Below, in pieces: positions 40,863-50,878 of a stretch of 64,000 nt of DNA (its first letter is position 1; every line of letters begins with the position of its first letter). The position numbers were made by a program, and so were the translations under genes. Origin of the DNA: Stutzerimonas stutzeri. GTDB lineage: Bacteria > Pseudomonadota > Gammaproteobacteria > Pseudomonadales > Pseudomonadaceae. The DNA is taken from assembly GCF_024448715.1 (NCBI RefSeq), contig NZ_JAMOHZ010000006.1:1-64000 (forward strand), written 5' to 3'. The notes beneath the pieces were generated by a model. That model did not search any database, was not told the DNA's origin, and saw only the letters and a program-made list of their open reading frames with translations.

Positions 40863-43820
40863 TCACTCGGTTCCAAGGTGCAAGGGCGTCGGGATTTGTC
40901 CGTCCTGTCCGGTATGGCTGATGCCAGTGTCCAGCAGGTATACCCGCGAATCATCCAGGCCTGCCTGTTCGACCAAATATTCTTTGATTGAGCTGGCACG
41001 GTCGCGGCTCAATCGACGCAGCAGGGCGGTGCTGTCTGCTCGGCTGGCTACCACCGCGTCGCGCATCTTCTCGCTGCGTACCTGCTCGTCGAGCTCGTCC
41101 CATTGAGCAGGCGGTTGTTTTCCAAGCCTGCTGCGGTAGATGCCCTCTAGCAATGCGGTTTTCTCCTCCTCGCCGACTTCCAGCTGCGCGGCATCGGCAG
41201 GCACCTTGTCGCCACGACGTTGCAGCATTTTGTACCAAGTTTCCTGATATTCGCGTTGCAACCACTGTTCGGCCAGCAGCGGCCCGTCCGCTTGTGGCGA
41301 GCTTTGGCCTTCGACTTCAAGGCGTAACACTGGGCGTTCCTGCAGAGCATGGGCCAGGGTGTCAAGGTTGCCGCGCGCCTGCTGATCGAGGTCGCTGCTG
41401 CCTGGAGCGAAGAGCACTTGGCTGAGGTCGCCCTGATCGCCACCCGCGAGCCCAGCAAGAAACTTGAAAGGTGCCTTGACCGTGCGCGTGATGAGGTTGC
41501 GCAGTGTCTGCCAGACGATGGGCATGACATCGAATTGGGGATTGTTGAGGTTGCCCTGTACCGGCAGCTCGATAGAGATCGTGCCCCGACTGTCCTTCAA
41601 TAGCGCGACGGCCAATCGCACCGGCAGGTCAACTGCCTCGGGGCTGTCGACCTGCTCGCCGAGCTGTAGCTGCTGCAGCACGACTTTATTTTCGGCATTC
41701 AGTTGGCCCTGCTGGATGCGGTAGTGCAGGTCGAGATCGAGCCGGCCCTTGCGGATGCGGTAACCGGCGAACTTGCCGGAGTAGGGGGAAAGGGTGGTCA
41801 GTTCGACTTGCCTGAAGCTGGTAGCGATATCAAGACTCTGCAACGGATCGAAGGGGGTGAGCTCCCCCTTGATGCTCACCGGTGCGTAGCGGTCGACCTT
41901 ACCTTTGACATCAACCGAAGCTGACAGCTGTTCCCGATTGTCGATCGTTCCGATTTCGCCATTGAGCTCCTGCACCGCCGTGATAAACGGCGGGCGCAAA
42001 CTGAGGTCGGAGAAATTCGCCGATCCGTCGTTGATTGAGATTCCGCCGATGTGGATGGCCATCGGCTCCGTCGGCTCCGTCGGCTCCGTTGCGCCGGGAG
42101 TTGCGTCGCTATCGACGGTTGGCGTCTTGTCCACCAGCAGATCGTTGATGTTGGTGGTGAGGTCTGGGTTGATGATGAAGCGTGCATAGGGCTGCGTCAG
42201 GTCGATGCGCTCTATCTGTAATTGCTGAGGGTGTCGGTAATCGAGCCCGCCGAGCTGCAGACGCTGCCATTTGACGAAGTCGCGGTCGTTGATCGTGTCC
42301 AGCGTGTGCATCTGGGTGATCTCGGCAGCCCCTCCGAGATTGAACGCCAGCGGTTCGGTGCCGGTCAGTTCGAATTCCAGTTGGCTGGCCAGGAGCCCGC
42401 TGCGTAATTCCAAATGCACGAAGGGTGTCAGGTAGGCCTGGGCGATGCGCAGGTCGATATCCTGCGTCTTGATGCTCAGCCTCCCTGTAGCAGGCTTTAG
42501 TTGCAGCTGCCCCTCTGCCTGCAGCGAGCCCTGATTGCCAACGGCTGTGTCCAGTTCGAGGCTGAAAGGAGAGGTGCCCAGACTGTCGAAGTCAGACACA
42601 TCGAGATTCAGCGGACCCAGCTCCAAGGTGACTTCTTCATCTGGCACGCGATCGCTCAGATGCACCTGATAGTCGCGCAGCTGTGCGTCACGCAACAGAA
42701 CCTGCCAGGCATTGCTGTCTGCTGTAGTACCGTCGTCAGACGAGGGTGATTGCGGTGGCTCGGTATTGTCTGTTTCCTGGATCGTCTGGCTCTGGTCATC
42801 GGCTGCATCCGGTGAGGATGTGAGCAGCTTCTGCCAGTTCAGCTCGCCGTCGTGCTCACGGGTTGCCCAGGTTTCTAGCTTGTGACTTCGCAGCTGACCG
42901 ATTACCACCTGCTGCTTGGCCAGATCCAGCGAAGTCTGGCTGATTTCCAGGTTTTCCAGGCGAACCAGCGGCTGTCCATCGGGGGCGTCGAGCTTGAGTG
43001 GCGCCAGTTGCGCATTCAGATCGCTCAGTTGCAGCTCGGTGCGTTCCGCAAGGTCGAGTCGATAGTCGCTGGCGAAACTCAGTTGACCTTCCTGTAGCTG
43101 CAGCGGTATCGAGTCATGTGCATATGCCCAGAAGTCCTTCAGCATCAGGTTACTGATTTCTAGCCGACCGGACGACCTGATCGGTGCCAGATTGACCTGT
43201 CCTGTCCAGTCCACACGGGCACCGCTGGGGCCGGTGGCGACCAGGACCGCGTCGGCTGCGTCATCCGAACGGGTGGCGAAGTTGAGCAATTCGAAGTTGA
43301 GCGAATCGAGCAGAAAATCGATAGGCTCCTCGGGTCGTTGATCGGCGAAGTGGACCGAGCCTTTCACCAACTGAAGCCGGCCGATGCGCAGTGCGAAGGG
43401 TTCGTCATCAGTCTCGTCCGGGCTCTCCTCGTCTGTAGCGGGTGGCAGATCGAATAGCTGAGCCAGATTGAGTACGCCGTTCTTGTCGAAGACCACTTCG
43501 GTGTGCAGTTGAATCAGTTCTATGTTCTCGATCTGCAGGACGCGACGCCACAGGCTGCTCCATTCCAGGTCGAGATAGAGGCGCTCAAAGCCGAGTTGCT
43601 GCTGTTTTTCTTCGCCAAGGCGCAGGTTGAACAGTGTGAGTTCGAGACTGAACGGGTTGAATTCGATCCGCTCCAGCCGTGCCGGTACCGTTGCGTACTG
43701 AATCAGCTGCTGATTCACGACACGCTGGGCGACACCGGGCAGTATCAGAAAGCCGAGGAGGCAATAGCAGACCAGAGCGGCCATCAGGCCGATGAGTACG
43801 CGCTTCATTCCGTTGGGCAT
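40863..43820 (-). CDS. Large DUF748 (AsmA-like) envelope protein
   Basis: A 985-residue protein with one N-terminal membrane anchor (KRVLIGLMAALVCYCLLGFLIL), then a long beta-rich periplasmic region typical of DUF748/AsmA-like proteins. These include IEFNPFSLELTLFNLRLGEE, LHTEVVFDKNGVLNLAQLFD, and a C-terminal block LPVRLAVALLKDSRGTISIE near residue 730. An acidic, Pro/Thr-rich insertion includes TEPTEPTEP near 585. The last 200 residues have an OmpA-like flavour (LEVEGQSS) and RDRASSIKEYLVEQAGLDDS. AsmA-like proteins are implicated in lipid transport to the outer membrane; for this one the role is inferred from architecture only. The start may be at M1 or M5. Upstream gap of 84 bases to the methyltransferase. 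Confidence 0.88.
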   Translation of the reverse strand: MPNGMKRVLIGLMAALVCYCLLGFLILPGVAQRVVNQQLIQYATVPARLERIEFNPFSLELTLFNLRLGEEKQQQLGFERLYLDLEWSSLWRRVLQIENIELIQLHTEVVFDKNGVLNLAQLFDLPPATDEESPDETDDEPFALRIGRLQLVKGSVHFADQRPEEPIDFLLDSLNFELLNFATRSDDAADAVLVATGPSGARVDWTGQVNLAPIRSSGRLEISNLMLKDFWAYAHDSIPLQLQEGQLSFASDYRLDLAERTELQLSDLNAQLAPLKLDAPDGQPLVRLENLEISQTSLDLAKQQVVIGQLRSHKLETWATREHDGELNWQKLLTSSPDAADDQSQTIQETDNTEPPQSPSSDDGTTADSNAWQVLLRDAQLRDYQVHLSDRVPDEEVTLELGPLNLDVSDFDSLGTSPFSLELDTAVGNQGSLQAEGQLQLKPATGRLSIKTQDIDLRIAQAYLTPFVHLELRSGLLASQLEFELTGTEPLAFNLGGAAEITQMHTLDTINDRDFVKWQRLQLGGLDYRHPQQLQIERIDLTQPYARFIINPDLTTNINDLLVDKTPTVDSDATPGATEPTEPTEPMAIHIGGISINDGSANFSDLSLRPPFITAVQELNGEIGTIDNREQLSASVDVKGKVDRYAPVSIKGELTPFDPLQSLDIATSFRQVELTTLSPYSGKFAGYRIRKGRLDLDLHYRIQQGQLNAENKVVLQQLQLGEQVDSPEAVDLPVRLAVALLKDSRGTISIELPVQGNLNNPQFDVMPIVWQTLRNLITRTVKAPFKFLAGLAGGDQGDLSQVLFAPGSSDLDQQARGNLDTLAHALQERPVLRLEVEGQSSPQADGPLLAEQWLQREYQETWYKMLQRRGDKVPADAAQLEVGEEEKTALLEGIYRSRLGKQPPAQWDELDEQVRSEKMRDAVVASRADSTALLRRLSRDRASSIKEYLVEQAGLDDSRVYLLDTGISHTGQDGQIPTPLHLGTE

Positions 43821-43904
43821 GCGGATCTACTTTCCAGGCGATGGAATGCCTTGGAGTATGGCACGAGACGCGGGTTCCTCTGGCACGCTGGCGTCTACGG
43901 CACT

Positions 43905-45020
43905 TCACAATTGCAGTACGAGGACCTTCAGTGGGGGCTGTCCGTCGGCTGACGGAAAGTCCGCTGCGGGTGACAGTGCCTGCCAATGACGTACCGGCCT
44001 TCCGGCCTTGGTCGCGCAGCGCAGCACCTGTTCGCGCCAGTCTTCCAGATGGACCTTCGCCAGGTTGTTGCAGCAGATCAGCACGCCACCATCGGCGGTG
44101 GCGAGCAGGGCGGGTTTGAGCAGGCTTTGGTAGTCACGTAACAGGTCGACCGTGCCGAATGCGCTTTTCGACCAGGCCGGAGGATCGAGCAGTACTAGGT
44201 CGAACTGCTTCGGTGCGAGGCGGGGATACTCAGGAAGCTGACGACCGCGTCGCTGCGGAACCGGCAAGCCCGCCAACTGCCTGATCGCCGGAAAATAGTC
44301 CGATTGAACGAACTGCATGGGCGCCAGGTCGGGGTTGAGCGCGCCGTTCTCCCGCCCGACCGCCAGGTTGCTTTCGGCGAAGTCCAGGTTGCAGACTTCG
44401 CGCGCACCGCCGGCTGCGGCGCAGAGACCGACGCCGCAGGTATAGGCGAAAAGGTTGAGAACCGACTTGCCGGCGCTGTTGGTCTTGACCCAGCCGCGAA
44501 CATTGCGCAGATCGAGAAACAGCAGCGGATCCTGGCCGCTGTGACGAGCGCGCACGCGGTAATTGATGCCCCATTCCCGCCCGACCTGATCTTCCAGTGC
44601 GGTTGCATCGGCGCGGTACACCGGGTCGTTTCTATCGATGCGCGAATTGCCCTGGGAACGGTCGTTATAGACAAGAGACAGGTTCCCGCCGAGGCTTGCG
44701 CAAACCTGCGCATGCAGGGCCAACAGCGCGTCACGTTCGAGGGTTTGATGAAAGCTCTGCACCAGTAGCTGCGGGCCGTAACGGTCGACCGTCAGGCCTG
44801 GAGCACCTTCCTGGCTGCCGTGGAACAACCGGTAACAGTCGGTAGCCTGGTCGTGCAGTTGAATGAGCAATCCTTCGCGATTGCGGTAGGCGGCGCGCAG
44901 AGCCTGTTCGAGAGAGGGCATGCGTGGCGACTCGGAGAAATGGGCGCGCAGTTTATCGAAAAACGCCGGCGTTGAGCCTGCGTGGTGCTGTCTCAGCGTT
45001 CGGGGCGACTCCACCTGCAA
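43905..45020 (-). CDS. Class I SAM-dependent methyltransferase, RlmI/RlmK-like
   Basis: A 371-residue protein resembling C-terminal parts of 23S rRNA cytosine/guanine methyltransferases (RlmI, RlmKL). It has a FHGSQEGAPGLTVDRYGPQL segment near residue 70, then the SAM domain: VLNLFAYTCGVGLCAAAGGA near 190 and EVCNLDFAESNLAVGRENG. The catalytic-type motif is VLLLDPPAWSKSAFG near 275 and GGVLICCNNLAKVHLEDW near 320. No PUA domain is obvious. The exact substrate is not predictable. The start is uncertain: TTG 45020 gives the full frame, GTG 45014 or ATG 44921 (MPSLEQALRAAYRNREG) are alternatives. It lies 15 bases after the DUF2236 gene. Confidence 0.85.
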   Translation of the reverse strand: MQVESPRTLRQHHAGSTPAFFDKLRAHFSESPRMPSLEQALRAAYRNREGLLIQLHDQATDCYRLFHGSQEGAPGLTVDRYGPQLLVQSFHQTLERDALLALHAQVCASLGGNLSLVYNDRSQGNSRIDRNDPVYRADATALEDQVGREWGINYRVRARHSGQDPLLFLDLRNVRGWVKTNSAGKSVLNLFAYTCGVGLCAAAGGAREVCNLDFAESNLAVGRENGALNPDLAPMQFVQSDYFPAIRQLAGLPVPQRRGRQLPEYPRLAPKQFDLVLLDPPAWSKSAFGTVDLLRDYQSLLKPALLATADGGVLICCNNLAKVHLEDWREQVLRCATKAGRPVRHWQALSPAADFPSADGQPPLKVLVLQL

Positions 45021-45035
45021 AACTTGCCAAGCAGG

Positions 45036-45911
45036 CTAGCGGCTTGGCAGGCCCATGCGGCGCCGCGCTCGATGTACCGAACCACTGTGCACCGCCCAGC
45101 GAAGCACAGGCGCGGTGCGCCTGACCCCGAACCGGATCAATTGGCGCTGGTGCGGTCCCTGCTGTAGCCCAAGCATGGCGCTTGCCCAGTCCGGCAGCAG
45201 CTCAACGCCGGCTTGCATCATCAGGGCGCCAAAAGGTCTAGCCAACATGCTGGGCGCCGGGGCGCTGAAAAGTACGCGAATGATCTCCCGGGAGCGCTCG
45301 TCACATCGTAGCTGTGGCCGTACTACCTCCAGGTAGTTCGCGACCTGTTCTCTGGAGCGCGGTACGTTCCGTGCGCCAAGACTTTCGGCAATTAGGGCGA
45401 CTTCCGCGTAATAGCGATCTTGCTCGTTATCGGGGAGGGCGGGATTTAGGTAACGCAGATGCGCTTTGATAAAGCTGCTGACCTCAGCCACATGCACCCA
45501 GGTCAGCAAGTCTGGATCGTAGGCGGCGTAGGGACGACCATCGGCGGCGTGTCCGGTGACCTTCAGGTGGATCGACCGGACCCGCTCGATCAACCGCTGT
45601 GCATCGGCCTGGCTGCCAAATGTCGTTGCCGAGATGAACTGGCCGGTGCGGCGTAGGCGACCAAGCAAGTCTTCGCGAAAGTTCGAGTGATCCCAGACAC
45701 CTGCCAGTGCCAGCGGGTGCAAGGCTTGCAGCAGTAAGGCGGAAATGCCTCCGACCAGCATCGAAGTGAAGTCGCCATGCACGCGCCAGCAGACAGAGTC
45801 CGGGCCGAACAGTCCGGGGTCGCCCGGCGGATTTTCATAATCGATGCCGCCGATGGCCAAGCCGGTGAGGCTGAGCACCTGCGATTCGATACGACGGCGG
45901 ATAAATTCCAT
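45036..45911 (-). CDS. DUF2236/MpaB-family putative oxygenase
   Basis: A 291-residue protein of the DUF2236 (ER-bound oxygenase MpaB/Lcp-like) family: RVHGDFTSMLVGGISALLLQ, ALHPLALAGVWDHSNFREDL, GRLRRTGQFISATTFGSQAD and DPDLLTWVHVAEVSSFIKAH. Conserved His residues in LHPLALAGVWDHS and WVHVAE fit heme or metal binding known for latex-clearing relatives. The natural substrate is unknown. The start at ATG 45911 gives MEFIRRRIESQVLSL. The downstream methyltransferase follows closely, so the two may be co-transcribed. About 140 bases separate it from pgi with nothing recognisable. Confidence 0.85.
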   Translation of the reverse strand: MEFIRRRIESQVLSLTGLAIGGIDYENPPGDPGLFGPDSVCWRVHGDFTSMLVGGISALLLQALHPLALAGVWDHSNFREDLLGRLRRTGQFISATTFGSQADAQRLIERVRSIHLKVTGHAADGRPYAAYDPDLLTWVHVAEVSSFIKAHLRYLNPALPDNEQDRYYAEVALIAESLGARNVPRSREQVANYLEVVRPQLRCDERSREIIRVLFSAPAPSMLARPFGALMMQAGVELLPDWASAMLGLQQGPHQRQLIRFGVRRTAPVLRWAVHSGSVHRARRRMGLPSR

Positions 45912-46050
45912 GGCGGCGGTAAGCGATGGCTTGAGTAAAACAGGATGTTACCCGAAGCTCCCCTGTTACCAGTCAGTCGGAGTGATGCGAAGGGGACGTT
46001 GAAAGGTGAGGCCGGACAGCAATGGCACACTGTCCGGTTACTCCGTCCAA

Positions 46051-47715
46051 TCAGCCGCGATGCCGCCCGCGGAAGAAGTCGATCAGGCCCTGAGTCGATG
46101 CATCTTCTGCCGGTGGTGCGTCGAAGCTGGTCATCTGACCGTAGACGGCCTTGCCCAGATCCTTGCCCAGTTCGACGCCCCATTGATCGAATGAATTGAT
46201 TCCCCAGATCACGCCCTGCACGAACACCTTGTGCTCGTACAGGGCAATCAGCGCGCCGAGACGGCCCGGACTGATGGTTTCCATGACGACCGTATTGCTC
46301 GGACGGTTGCCTGGAATCACCTTGTGCGGTGCGAGGCGCTGGATCTCGGCTTCGCTCATGCCCTTGGCTCGAAGTTCGGCTTCGGCTTCTTCGCGGGTCT
46401 TGCCCAGCATCAGTGCCTGACTCTGTGACAGGCAATTGGCGTAGAGCCACTCGTGGTGATCGGCAACCGGGTTGTGACTGACGACCGGCACGATGAAGTC
46501 GGCCGGAATCAGCGGGGTGCCCTGGTGCAGCAGTTGATGATAGGCGTGCTGGCCGTTGGCGCCGACGCCGCCCCAGATCACCGGGCCGGTGGTGCAGGAA
46601 ACCGGCGTGCCGTCCTGGCGGACGCTCTTGCCGTTGGACTCCATGTCCATCTGTTGCAGGTGTTTGACGAAGTTGCGCAGGTAGTGATCGTACGGCAGGA
46701 AGGCGTAGCTCTGTGCGCCCCAGAAGTTGTGGTACCAGACGCCGAGCATCGCCAGCAGAACAGGCATGTTGCTTTCGAACGGCTCGTTGAGGAAATGCTG
46801 GTCCATGCTGTAGGCACCGGACAGCAAATCCTTGAAGTTGGACATGCCAATGGCCAGTGCGATGGGAAGGCCAATCGCCGACCACAGTGAGTAACGTCCG
46901 CCAACCCAGTCCCACATTGGGAAAATATTTTTCTCGCGAATACCGAAGTCCACCGCGGCTTGCTTGTTGCTTGTGACGGCGATGAAGTGTCGGTAGAGCT
47001 TCTCCTCGGTGCCGCCCTTGCCCAGATACCAAGTGCGCGCGGCTTGGGCGTTCTTCAGTGTCTCAAGAGTGCCGAAGGTTTTGCTGGAGATGATGAACAG
47101 TGTGGTCTCGACGTTGAGCTTGGCGGTTACTTCGCGGAATTCGCTGCCGTCGATGTTGGCTAAGTAATGCGTTCGCACGCCGTGCTGGGTGAACGGTAGC
47201 AGCGCTTCGGACACCAGTTGCGGGCCGAGGAACGAGCCGCCGATGCCGATATTCACCACGTCGGTAATGGTCTTGTCGCTGAACCCACGCCAAAGGTTGT
47301 TGTGAATGCGAGTAACGATGTCCGTCATCTGCGCCAGCGCAGTATGTACGTCGCGCATGATGTTCTTCCCGTCGACCATCACCGAGTCGCCCATCGGACG
47401 GCGCAGGGCGGTATGCAGTACCGGGCGGTTTTCCGATGCGTTGATCCGCTCGCCCTCGAACATGGCGTGAGCGGCCTGTTCCACACCCGCTTCACGCGCG
47501 AGATTGACCAGCAGCGTGCGTGTTTCGGCGGTAATCAGATTCTTCGAGTAATCGAGAAACAGGCCGCAGCAGGAAACCGACAGATCATCGAAGCGTGTCG
47601 GGTCGGCCTTGAATGCCTCGCGCATGCGGAAGTTCTGCATCGTTAGGCGGTGTTCTTCCAAAGCCTTCCATGACGACAGGCCGGTGGCATCGAGAGGGTG
47701 CTGGTAATAGCTCAT
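46051..47715 (-). CDS. pgi: Glucose-6-phosphate isomerase
   Basis: Interconverts glucose-6-phosphate and fructose-6-phosphate; in pseudomonads it works mainly in gluconeogenesis and the EDEMP cycle. The 554-residue protein has [20 protein letters not shown] near 150, [14 protein letters not shown], the signature [17 protein letters not shown] near 270, and the catalytic Glu/His region [20 protein letters not shown] near 355. The C-terminal Lys region is [20 protein letters not shown]. Length is normal. Gene order panD-pgi is typical of Pseudomonas. Confidence 0.98.
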   Translation of the reverse strand: MSYYQHPLDATGLSSWKALEEHRLTMQNFRMREAFKADPTRFDDLSVSCCGLFLDYSKNLITAETRTLLVNLAREAGVEQAAHAMFEGERINASENRPVLHTALRRPMGDSVMVDGKNIMRDVHTALAQMTDIVTRIHNNLWRGFSDKTITDVVNIGIGGSFLGPQLVSEALLPFTQHGVRTHYLANIDGSEFREVTAKLNVETTLFIISSKTFGTLETLKNAQAARTWYLGKGGTEEKLYRHFIAVTSNKQAAVDFGIREKNIFPMWDWVGGRYSLWSAIGLPIALAIGMSNFKDLLSGAYSMDQHFLNEPFESNMPVLLAMLGVWYHNFWGAQSYAFLPYDHYLRNFVKHLQQMDMESNGKSVRQDGTPVSCTTGPVIWGGVGANGQHAYHQLLHQGTPLIPADFIVPVVSHNPVADHHEWLYANCLSQSQALMLGKTREEAEAELRAKGMSEAEIQRLAPHKVIPGNRPSNTVVMETISPGRLGALIALYEHKVFVQGVIWGINSFDQWGVELGKDLGKAVYGQMTSFDAPPAEDASTQGLIDFFRGRHRG

Positions 47716-48017
47716 GGTAGTGCGGCTTCCTTTGCTTGGCGGACTGCCTGCGTATCTGCGCGTCCATGCGACGGCATGGATGCCTACAGCCGTCGGACAG
47801 TCATTCGATCAACTGACACGCTGGCCTTCATCCTGAACGAAGTAGATGCGTACCGCTCCATGGGACGAAGCGGCGACGGCACAATCCTGTGCGTTCGAGA
47901 CTGGTCTGACTTGGAAAAACGCCCGGCGTTCCGAGCGCTCGCCGTCCGTGTTACCAATACTAGCCAGAACACTGGGACCATTGCAGATTTCGCTTGTCAG
48001 GGGAAACCCCCAAGACA
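47716..48017. other. Intergenic region between panD terminator and pgi
   Basis: About 300 bases with short overlapping frames only, none with a family signature or good SD. It should contain the pgi promoter, but I could not assign -35/-10 boxes with confidence. A GGGGGTTTCCCC palindrome (about 48000-48011, minus) is the only visible structure. Confidence 0.5.
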
Positions 48018-48018
48018 C

Positions 48019-48054
48019 AAAAAAGCCCGCAGCGTAGGTGACGTTGCGGGCTTT
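48019..48054 (-). terminator. panD terminator
   Basis: On the minus strand AAAGCCCGCA, 13-base loop, TGCGGGCTTT followed by T: a perfect 10-bp stem 18 bases after the panD stop. Confidence 0.92.
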
Positions 48055-48072
48055 CTGTACAGCTCATTTCGA

Positions 48073-48453
48073 TCAGGCGACCTGTACCGGAATGGCGTTG
48101 CTGGTATGACTGAGATCGCCGTCCGCACCCATGTAAAGAACGTGGGGTTTGAAACTAGCCAGCTCGGCTTCGCTGTAGTGCGCATAAGCGCAGATGATCA
48201 ATCGATGACCGACGCCGGCCTTGTGGGCTGCCGCGCCGTTGACGGAAATGATCTTCGAACCTTCCTCGCCGCGGATGGCGTAGGTGGTGAAGCGTTCACC
48301 ATTGTCCACATTGTAAATTTGGATTTGCTCGTATTCGCGGATGCCGGCCAGGTCCAGCCAGTCACCGTCGATGGCGCAGGAGCCTTCATAATCCAGCACC
48401 GAGTGGGTCACCTGGGCGCGGTGCAATTTGGCCTTGAGCATGATGGCGTGCAT
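48073..48453 (-). CDS. panD: Aspartate 1-decarboxylase proenzyme
   Basis: Makes beta-alanine from aspartate for pantothenate and CoA. The 126-residue pyruvoyl enzyme is cleaved between Gly24 and Ser25 in the conserved YEGSCAID. Other family segments are [59 protein letters not shown] and NAIPVQVA. It lies about 100 bases after panC, so it may have its own promoter or share the panBC transcript. A strong terminator follows. Confidence 0.98.
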   Translation of the reverse strand: MHAIMLKAKLHRAQVTHSVLDYEGSCAIDGDWLDLAGIREYEQIQIYNVDNGERFTTYAIRGEEGSKIISVNGAAAHKAGVGHRLIICAYAHYSEAELASFKPHVLYMGADGDLSHTSNAIPVQVA

Positions 48454-48552
48454 GGCGGGTTCCTCCGGGTGCGCAAGCGGCGCAGAGTGTGCACGAACCC
48501 TCAGATGTGATCAAGACCGAGGGGCGGGCGGGGCAGTGCCGATAGTCGGCGG

Positions 48553-49416
48553 TTATACGGATGTGGGCCTGATATCAACCAGCAGGTTGTCGATCAGACG
48601 GGTCCTGCCGAGGAACGCTGCTACTAGAATGACCAGCTCGCGTGTATCGGCTGTGGCTGGCTGCAGATCCGTCGCGTTACGGATTTCCAGATAGTCGGGA
48701 CGTAGGCCGGCTGCTTGCAATGTCTGTTGTCCCTTGGCCAGTAGTGCCGGGTAATCGCGGTTCCCGTTGCGAATCGCGTCCGCCAGCTGATTCAGCGTGC
48801 GGTATAGCGCTGGAGCGGTGGCGCGTTCGTCGGCACTGAGGTAGCCGTTGCGCGAGGACAGCGCCAAGCCGTCTTCGGCACGCATGGTCGGCTCGCCAAT
48901 GATCTGCACCGGCATGTTCAGGTCACGAACCATAGTGCGGATCACCGCCAGCTGCTGGAAATCCTTCTGGCCAAACACGGCGAGGTCAGGCAGTACCATA
49001 TTGAACAGCTTGCTGACCACAGTCGAGACGCCATCGAAGTGTCCCGGACGACTGCCGCCACAGAGCCCCTCGGACACGCCGGGAACGCTGACGATAGTTT
49101 GCAACGCCTGACCATGGGGATACATTTCCTCGACGCTGGGCGCAAACAGCAAATGGCATCCCGCATCGAAGAGCTTCTCCTGGTCGGCCGCGAGCGTACG
49201 CGGATAATTGGCAAGGTCTTCATTGGGGCCGAACTGCAGCGGATTGACGAAGATGCTCGCGACGACGAAGTCGGCGCGCTGGCCGGCTTTCTTCACCAAG
49301 GCGATATGACCGGCGTGCAGGTTGCCCATGGTCGGTACAAAGCCGATGCGCTTGCCTTCCCCGCGTGCGCGCGCCACTGCGGCGCGCAGGTCGGCGACGG
49401 TTTTCACCACGTTCAT
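48553..49416 (-). CDS. panC: Pantothenate synthetase
   Basis: ATP-dependent ligation of pantoate and beta-alanine. The 287-residue protein has the HIGH-type motif [20 protein letters not shown] near residue 24, [20 protein letters not shown], the GRPGHF-like [40 protein letters not shown] and the KMSKS-like [14 protein letters not shown] near 180. It overlaps the panB stop by 4 bases (ATGA), giving translational coupling. Confidence 0.98.
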   Translation of the reverse strand: MNVVKTVADLRAAVARARGEGKRIGFVPTMGNLHAGHIALVKKAGQRADFVVASIFVNPLQFGPNEDLANYPRTLAADQEKLFDAGCHLLFAPSVEEMYPHGQALQTIVSVPGVSEGLCGGSRPGHFDGVSTVVSKLFNMVLPDLAVFGQKDFQQLAVIRTMVRDLNMPVQIIGEPTMRAEDGLALSSRNGYLSADERATAPALYRTLNQLADAIRNGNRDYPALLAKGQQTLQAAGLRPDYLEIRNATDLQPATADTRELVILVAAFLGRTRLIDNLLVDIRPTSV

Positions 49417-50213
49417 GACGAGAACCCGTGTTCGGCGGCTGGGAATTCCACTTTTTTCACTGCCTGGACATAAGCTGCGATGGCGGACGTGATGTCGCCA
49501 TGTTCCCGCATGAAATTCTTGACGAATTTAGGCGCACGTCCGCTCAGGGACAGGCCGAGCATGTCATGCAGTACCAGTACTTGGCCGTCTGTTGAGCTGC
49601 CAGCACCGATACCGATCACCGGCACCGAAACCGCCTGGGTGATGCGTGCCGCAAGTTCACTGGGCACGCATTCAAGCAACAGCATTGCAGCGCCCGCGGC
49701 CTCGAGTGCCTTGGCGTCAGCGATCATCTGCAGCGCCTGGGCTTCCTGGCGGCCTTGTACCTTGTAGCCACCCAGGACGTTGACCGTCTGCGGAGTGAGG
49801 CCCATATGCGCGCAGACCGGAATGCCGCGTTCGGTCAGCAGGCGGATGGATTCGGCCAGCCAGGCTGCGCCTTCGACCTTGATCATGTGCGCGCCGGCTT
49901 TCATCAGTGCGGCTGAATTGTTCAACGTCTGCTCGACGGTGGCGTTGGCCATAAAGGGAAGATCGGCGACTATCATCGCGCCACGGTTCCCACGCTTGAC
50001 GCAGGCGGTGTGATAAGCCATCTCGTCCACTGAAACGGGGAGCGTGCTGTCGTGACCTTGCAGGACCATGCCCAGGGAGTCGCCGATCAGCAACATCTCC
50101 ACTCCGGCTTCGCAGGCGGTCTTGGCGAAGGTCGCGTCATAGCAGGTGAGCATGACAATCTTCTCGCCTTTCTGCTTGAGGCCTTGCAGGGTAGTCAGGG
50201 TTACGTCTGGCAT
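49413..50213 (-). CDS. panB: Ketopantoate hydroxymethyltransferase
   Basis: First step of pantothenate synthesis, adding a hydroxymethyl group from methylene-THF to ketoisovalerate. The 266-residue TIM barrel has [40 protein letters not shown] (metal-binding Asp near 45), [59 protein letters not shown] and [23 protein letters not shown] lies about 9 bases before ATG 50213. First of panB-panC and possibly panD. Confidence 0.98.
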   Translation of the reverse strand: MPDVTLTTLQGLKQKGEKIVMLTCYDATFAKTACEAGVEMLLIGDSLGMVLQGHDSTLPVSVDEMAYHTACVKRGNRGAMIVADLPFMANATVEQTLNNSAALMKAGAHMIKVEGAAWLAESIRLLTERGIPVCAHMGLTPQTVNVLGGYKVQGRQEAQALQMIADAKALEAAGAAMLLLECVPSELAARITQAVSVPVIGIGAGSSTDGQVLVLHDMLGLSLSGRAPKFVKNFMREHGDITSAIAAYVQAVKKVEFPAAEHGFSS

Positions 50214-50310
50214 TGATGCCGTCCTCCTAAAGCCTCTGAGATCACGATTGCAGTCGGAGCGTCAGCGATGGGGCGGGCTTGCCCCACTCGATGCGTGCCG
50301 GCAGAGGGCG

Positions 50311-50342
50311 CTTATAGTCCCGATGGCGGCGTGCTAAGTCAA
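50311..50342 (-). promoter_or_regulatory. Possible panB promoter
   Basis: On the minus strand TTGACT (50342-50337) and TATAAG (50316-50311) face panB. The 20-base spacing is longer than the usual 17, so a shifted -10 (ACTATA, spacing 18) may be used. It lies in the 170-base folK-panB gap. Confidence 0.4.
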
Positions 50343-50383
50343 TCGTGAGTGTTACCTGCGTTGTTACAACTGTTACCGAGTGG

Positions 50384-50878
50384 TTACAGCGGCTCGTCCA
50401 ACCGCTCGAGACCCTCGAATGGGCAGGCTGCGAGCAGATCGACAAGGCGGCGGCCGTCGGCCAGTCGCAACGCTTGAGGTGCCACATCTGCCAGGGGATA
50501 CAACACGAATGGCCTGGCGTGCAGATGATAATGCGGGACTGTCAGGCGTGGCTCGTCGATGATGCGGTCACCGAACAGCAGGATATCCAGATCCAGCGTT
50601 CGTGGTCCCCAGCGCTCGGCTTTGCGTATCCTGCCCTGGGCCAGTTCGATGGCTTGCAGCGCCTCGAGCAACGCCAGCGGTGCCAGCGAAGTATCCAGAG
50701 CGGCGACGGCGTTGTTATAGCGTGGTTGGTCCGGTGGTCCGAGCGGGTCACTGACATAAAGAGAGGAAACGGCGGCAATCCGGGTTTCGGGAGTTCTGGC
50801 CAATGCGTCGAGTGCTTCGCGCAATTGCTGACGAGGTTCGGCCAGATTACTGCCGAGGCCGATATACACGCGTTCCAT
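50384..50878 (-). CDS. folK: 6-hydroxymethyl-7,8-dihydropterin pyrophosphokinase
   Basis: Transfers pyrophosphate from ATP to the pterin in folate synthesis; its product is the substrate of FolP at 27073. The 164-residue protein has VYIGLGSNLAEPRQQLREAL, YNNAVAALDTSLAPLALLEA, the signature RWGPRTLDLDILLFGDRIID (Asp pair for Mg2+ near 97) and VPHYHLHARPFVLYPLADVA. It overlaps the pcnB stop codon by one base (TGATG), so it is coupled to pcnB. Confidence 0.97.
   Translation of the reverse strand: MERVYIGLGSNLAEPRQQLREALDALARTPETRIAAVSSLYVSDPLGPPDQPRYNNAVAALDTSLAPLALLEALQAIELAQGRIRKAERWGPRTLDLDILLFGDRIIDEPRLTVPHYHLHARPFVLYPLADVAPQALRLADGRRLVDLLAACPFEGLERLDEPL

Noticed and set aside
42060-42095. 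CRISPR or minisatellite array
   Set aside because: Only three 9-base coding repeats; no spacers and no cas genes anywhere in the window.
45590-47032. 480-residue open frame overlapping pgi and the DUF2236 gene on the same strand
   Set aside because: Out of frame with both real genes, rich in Arg/His/Gln as expected from a shifted GC-rich frame.
47698-48510. 270-residue plus-strand frame across the pgi-panD gap
   Set aside because: Half lies opposite panD and through its terminator; no family signature and no SD.
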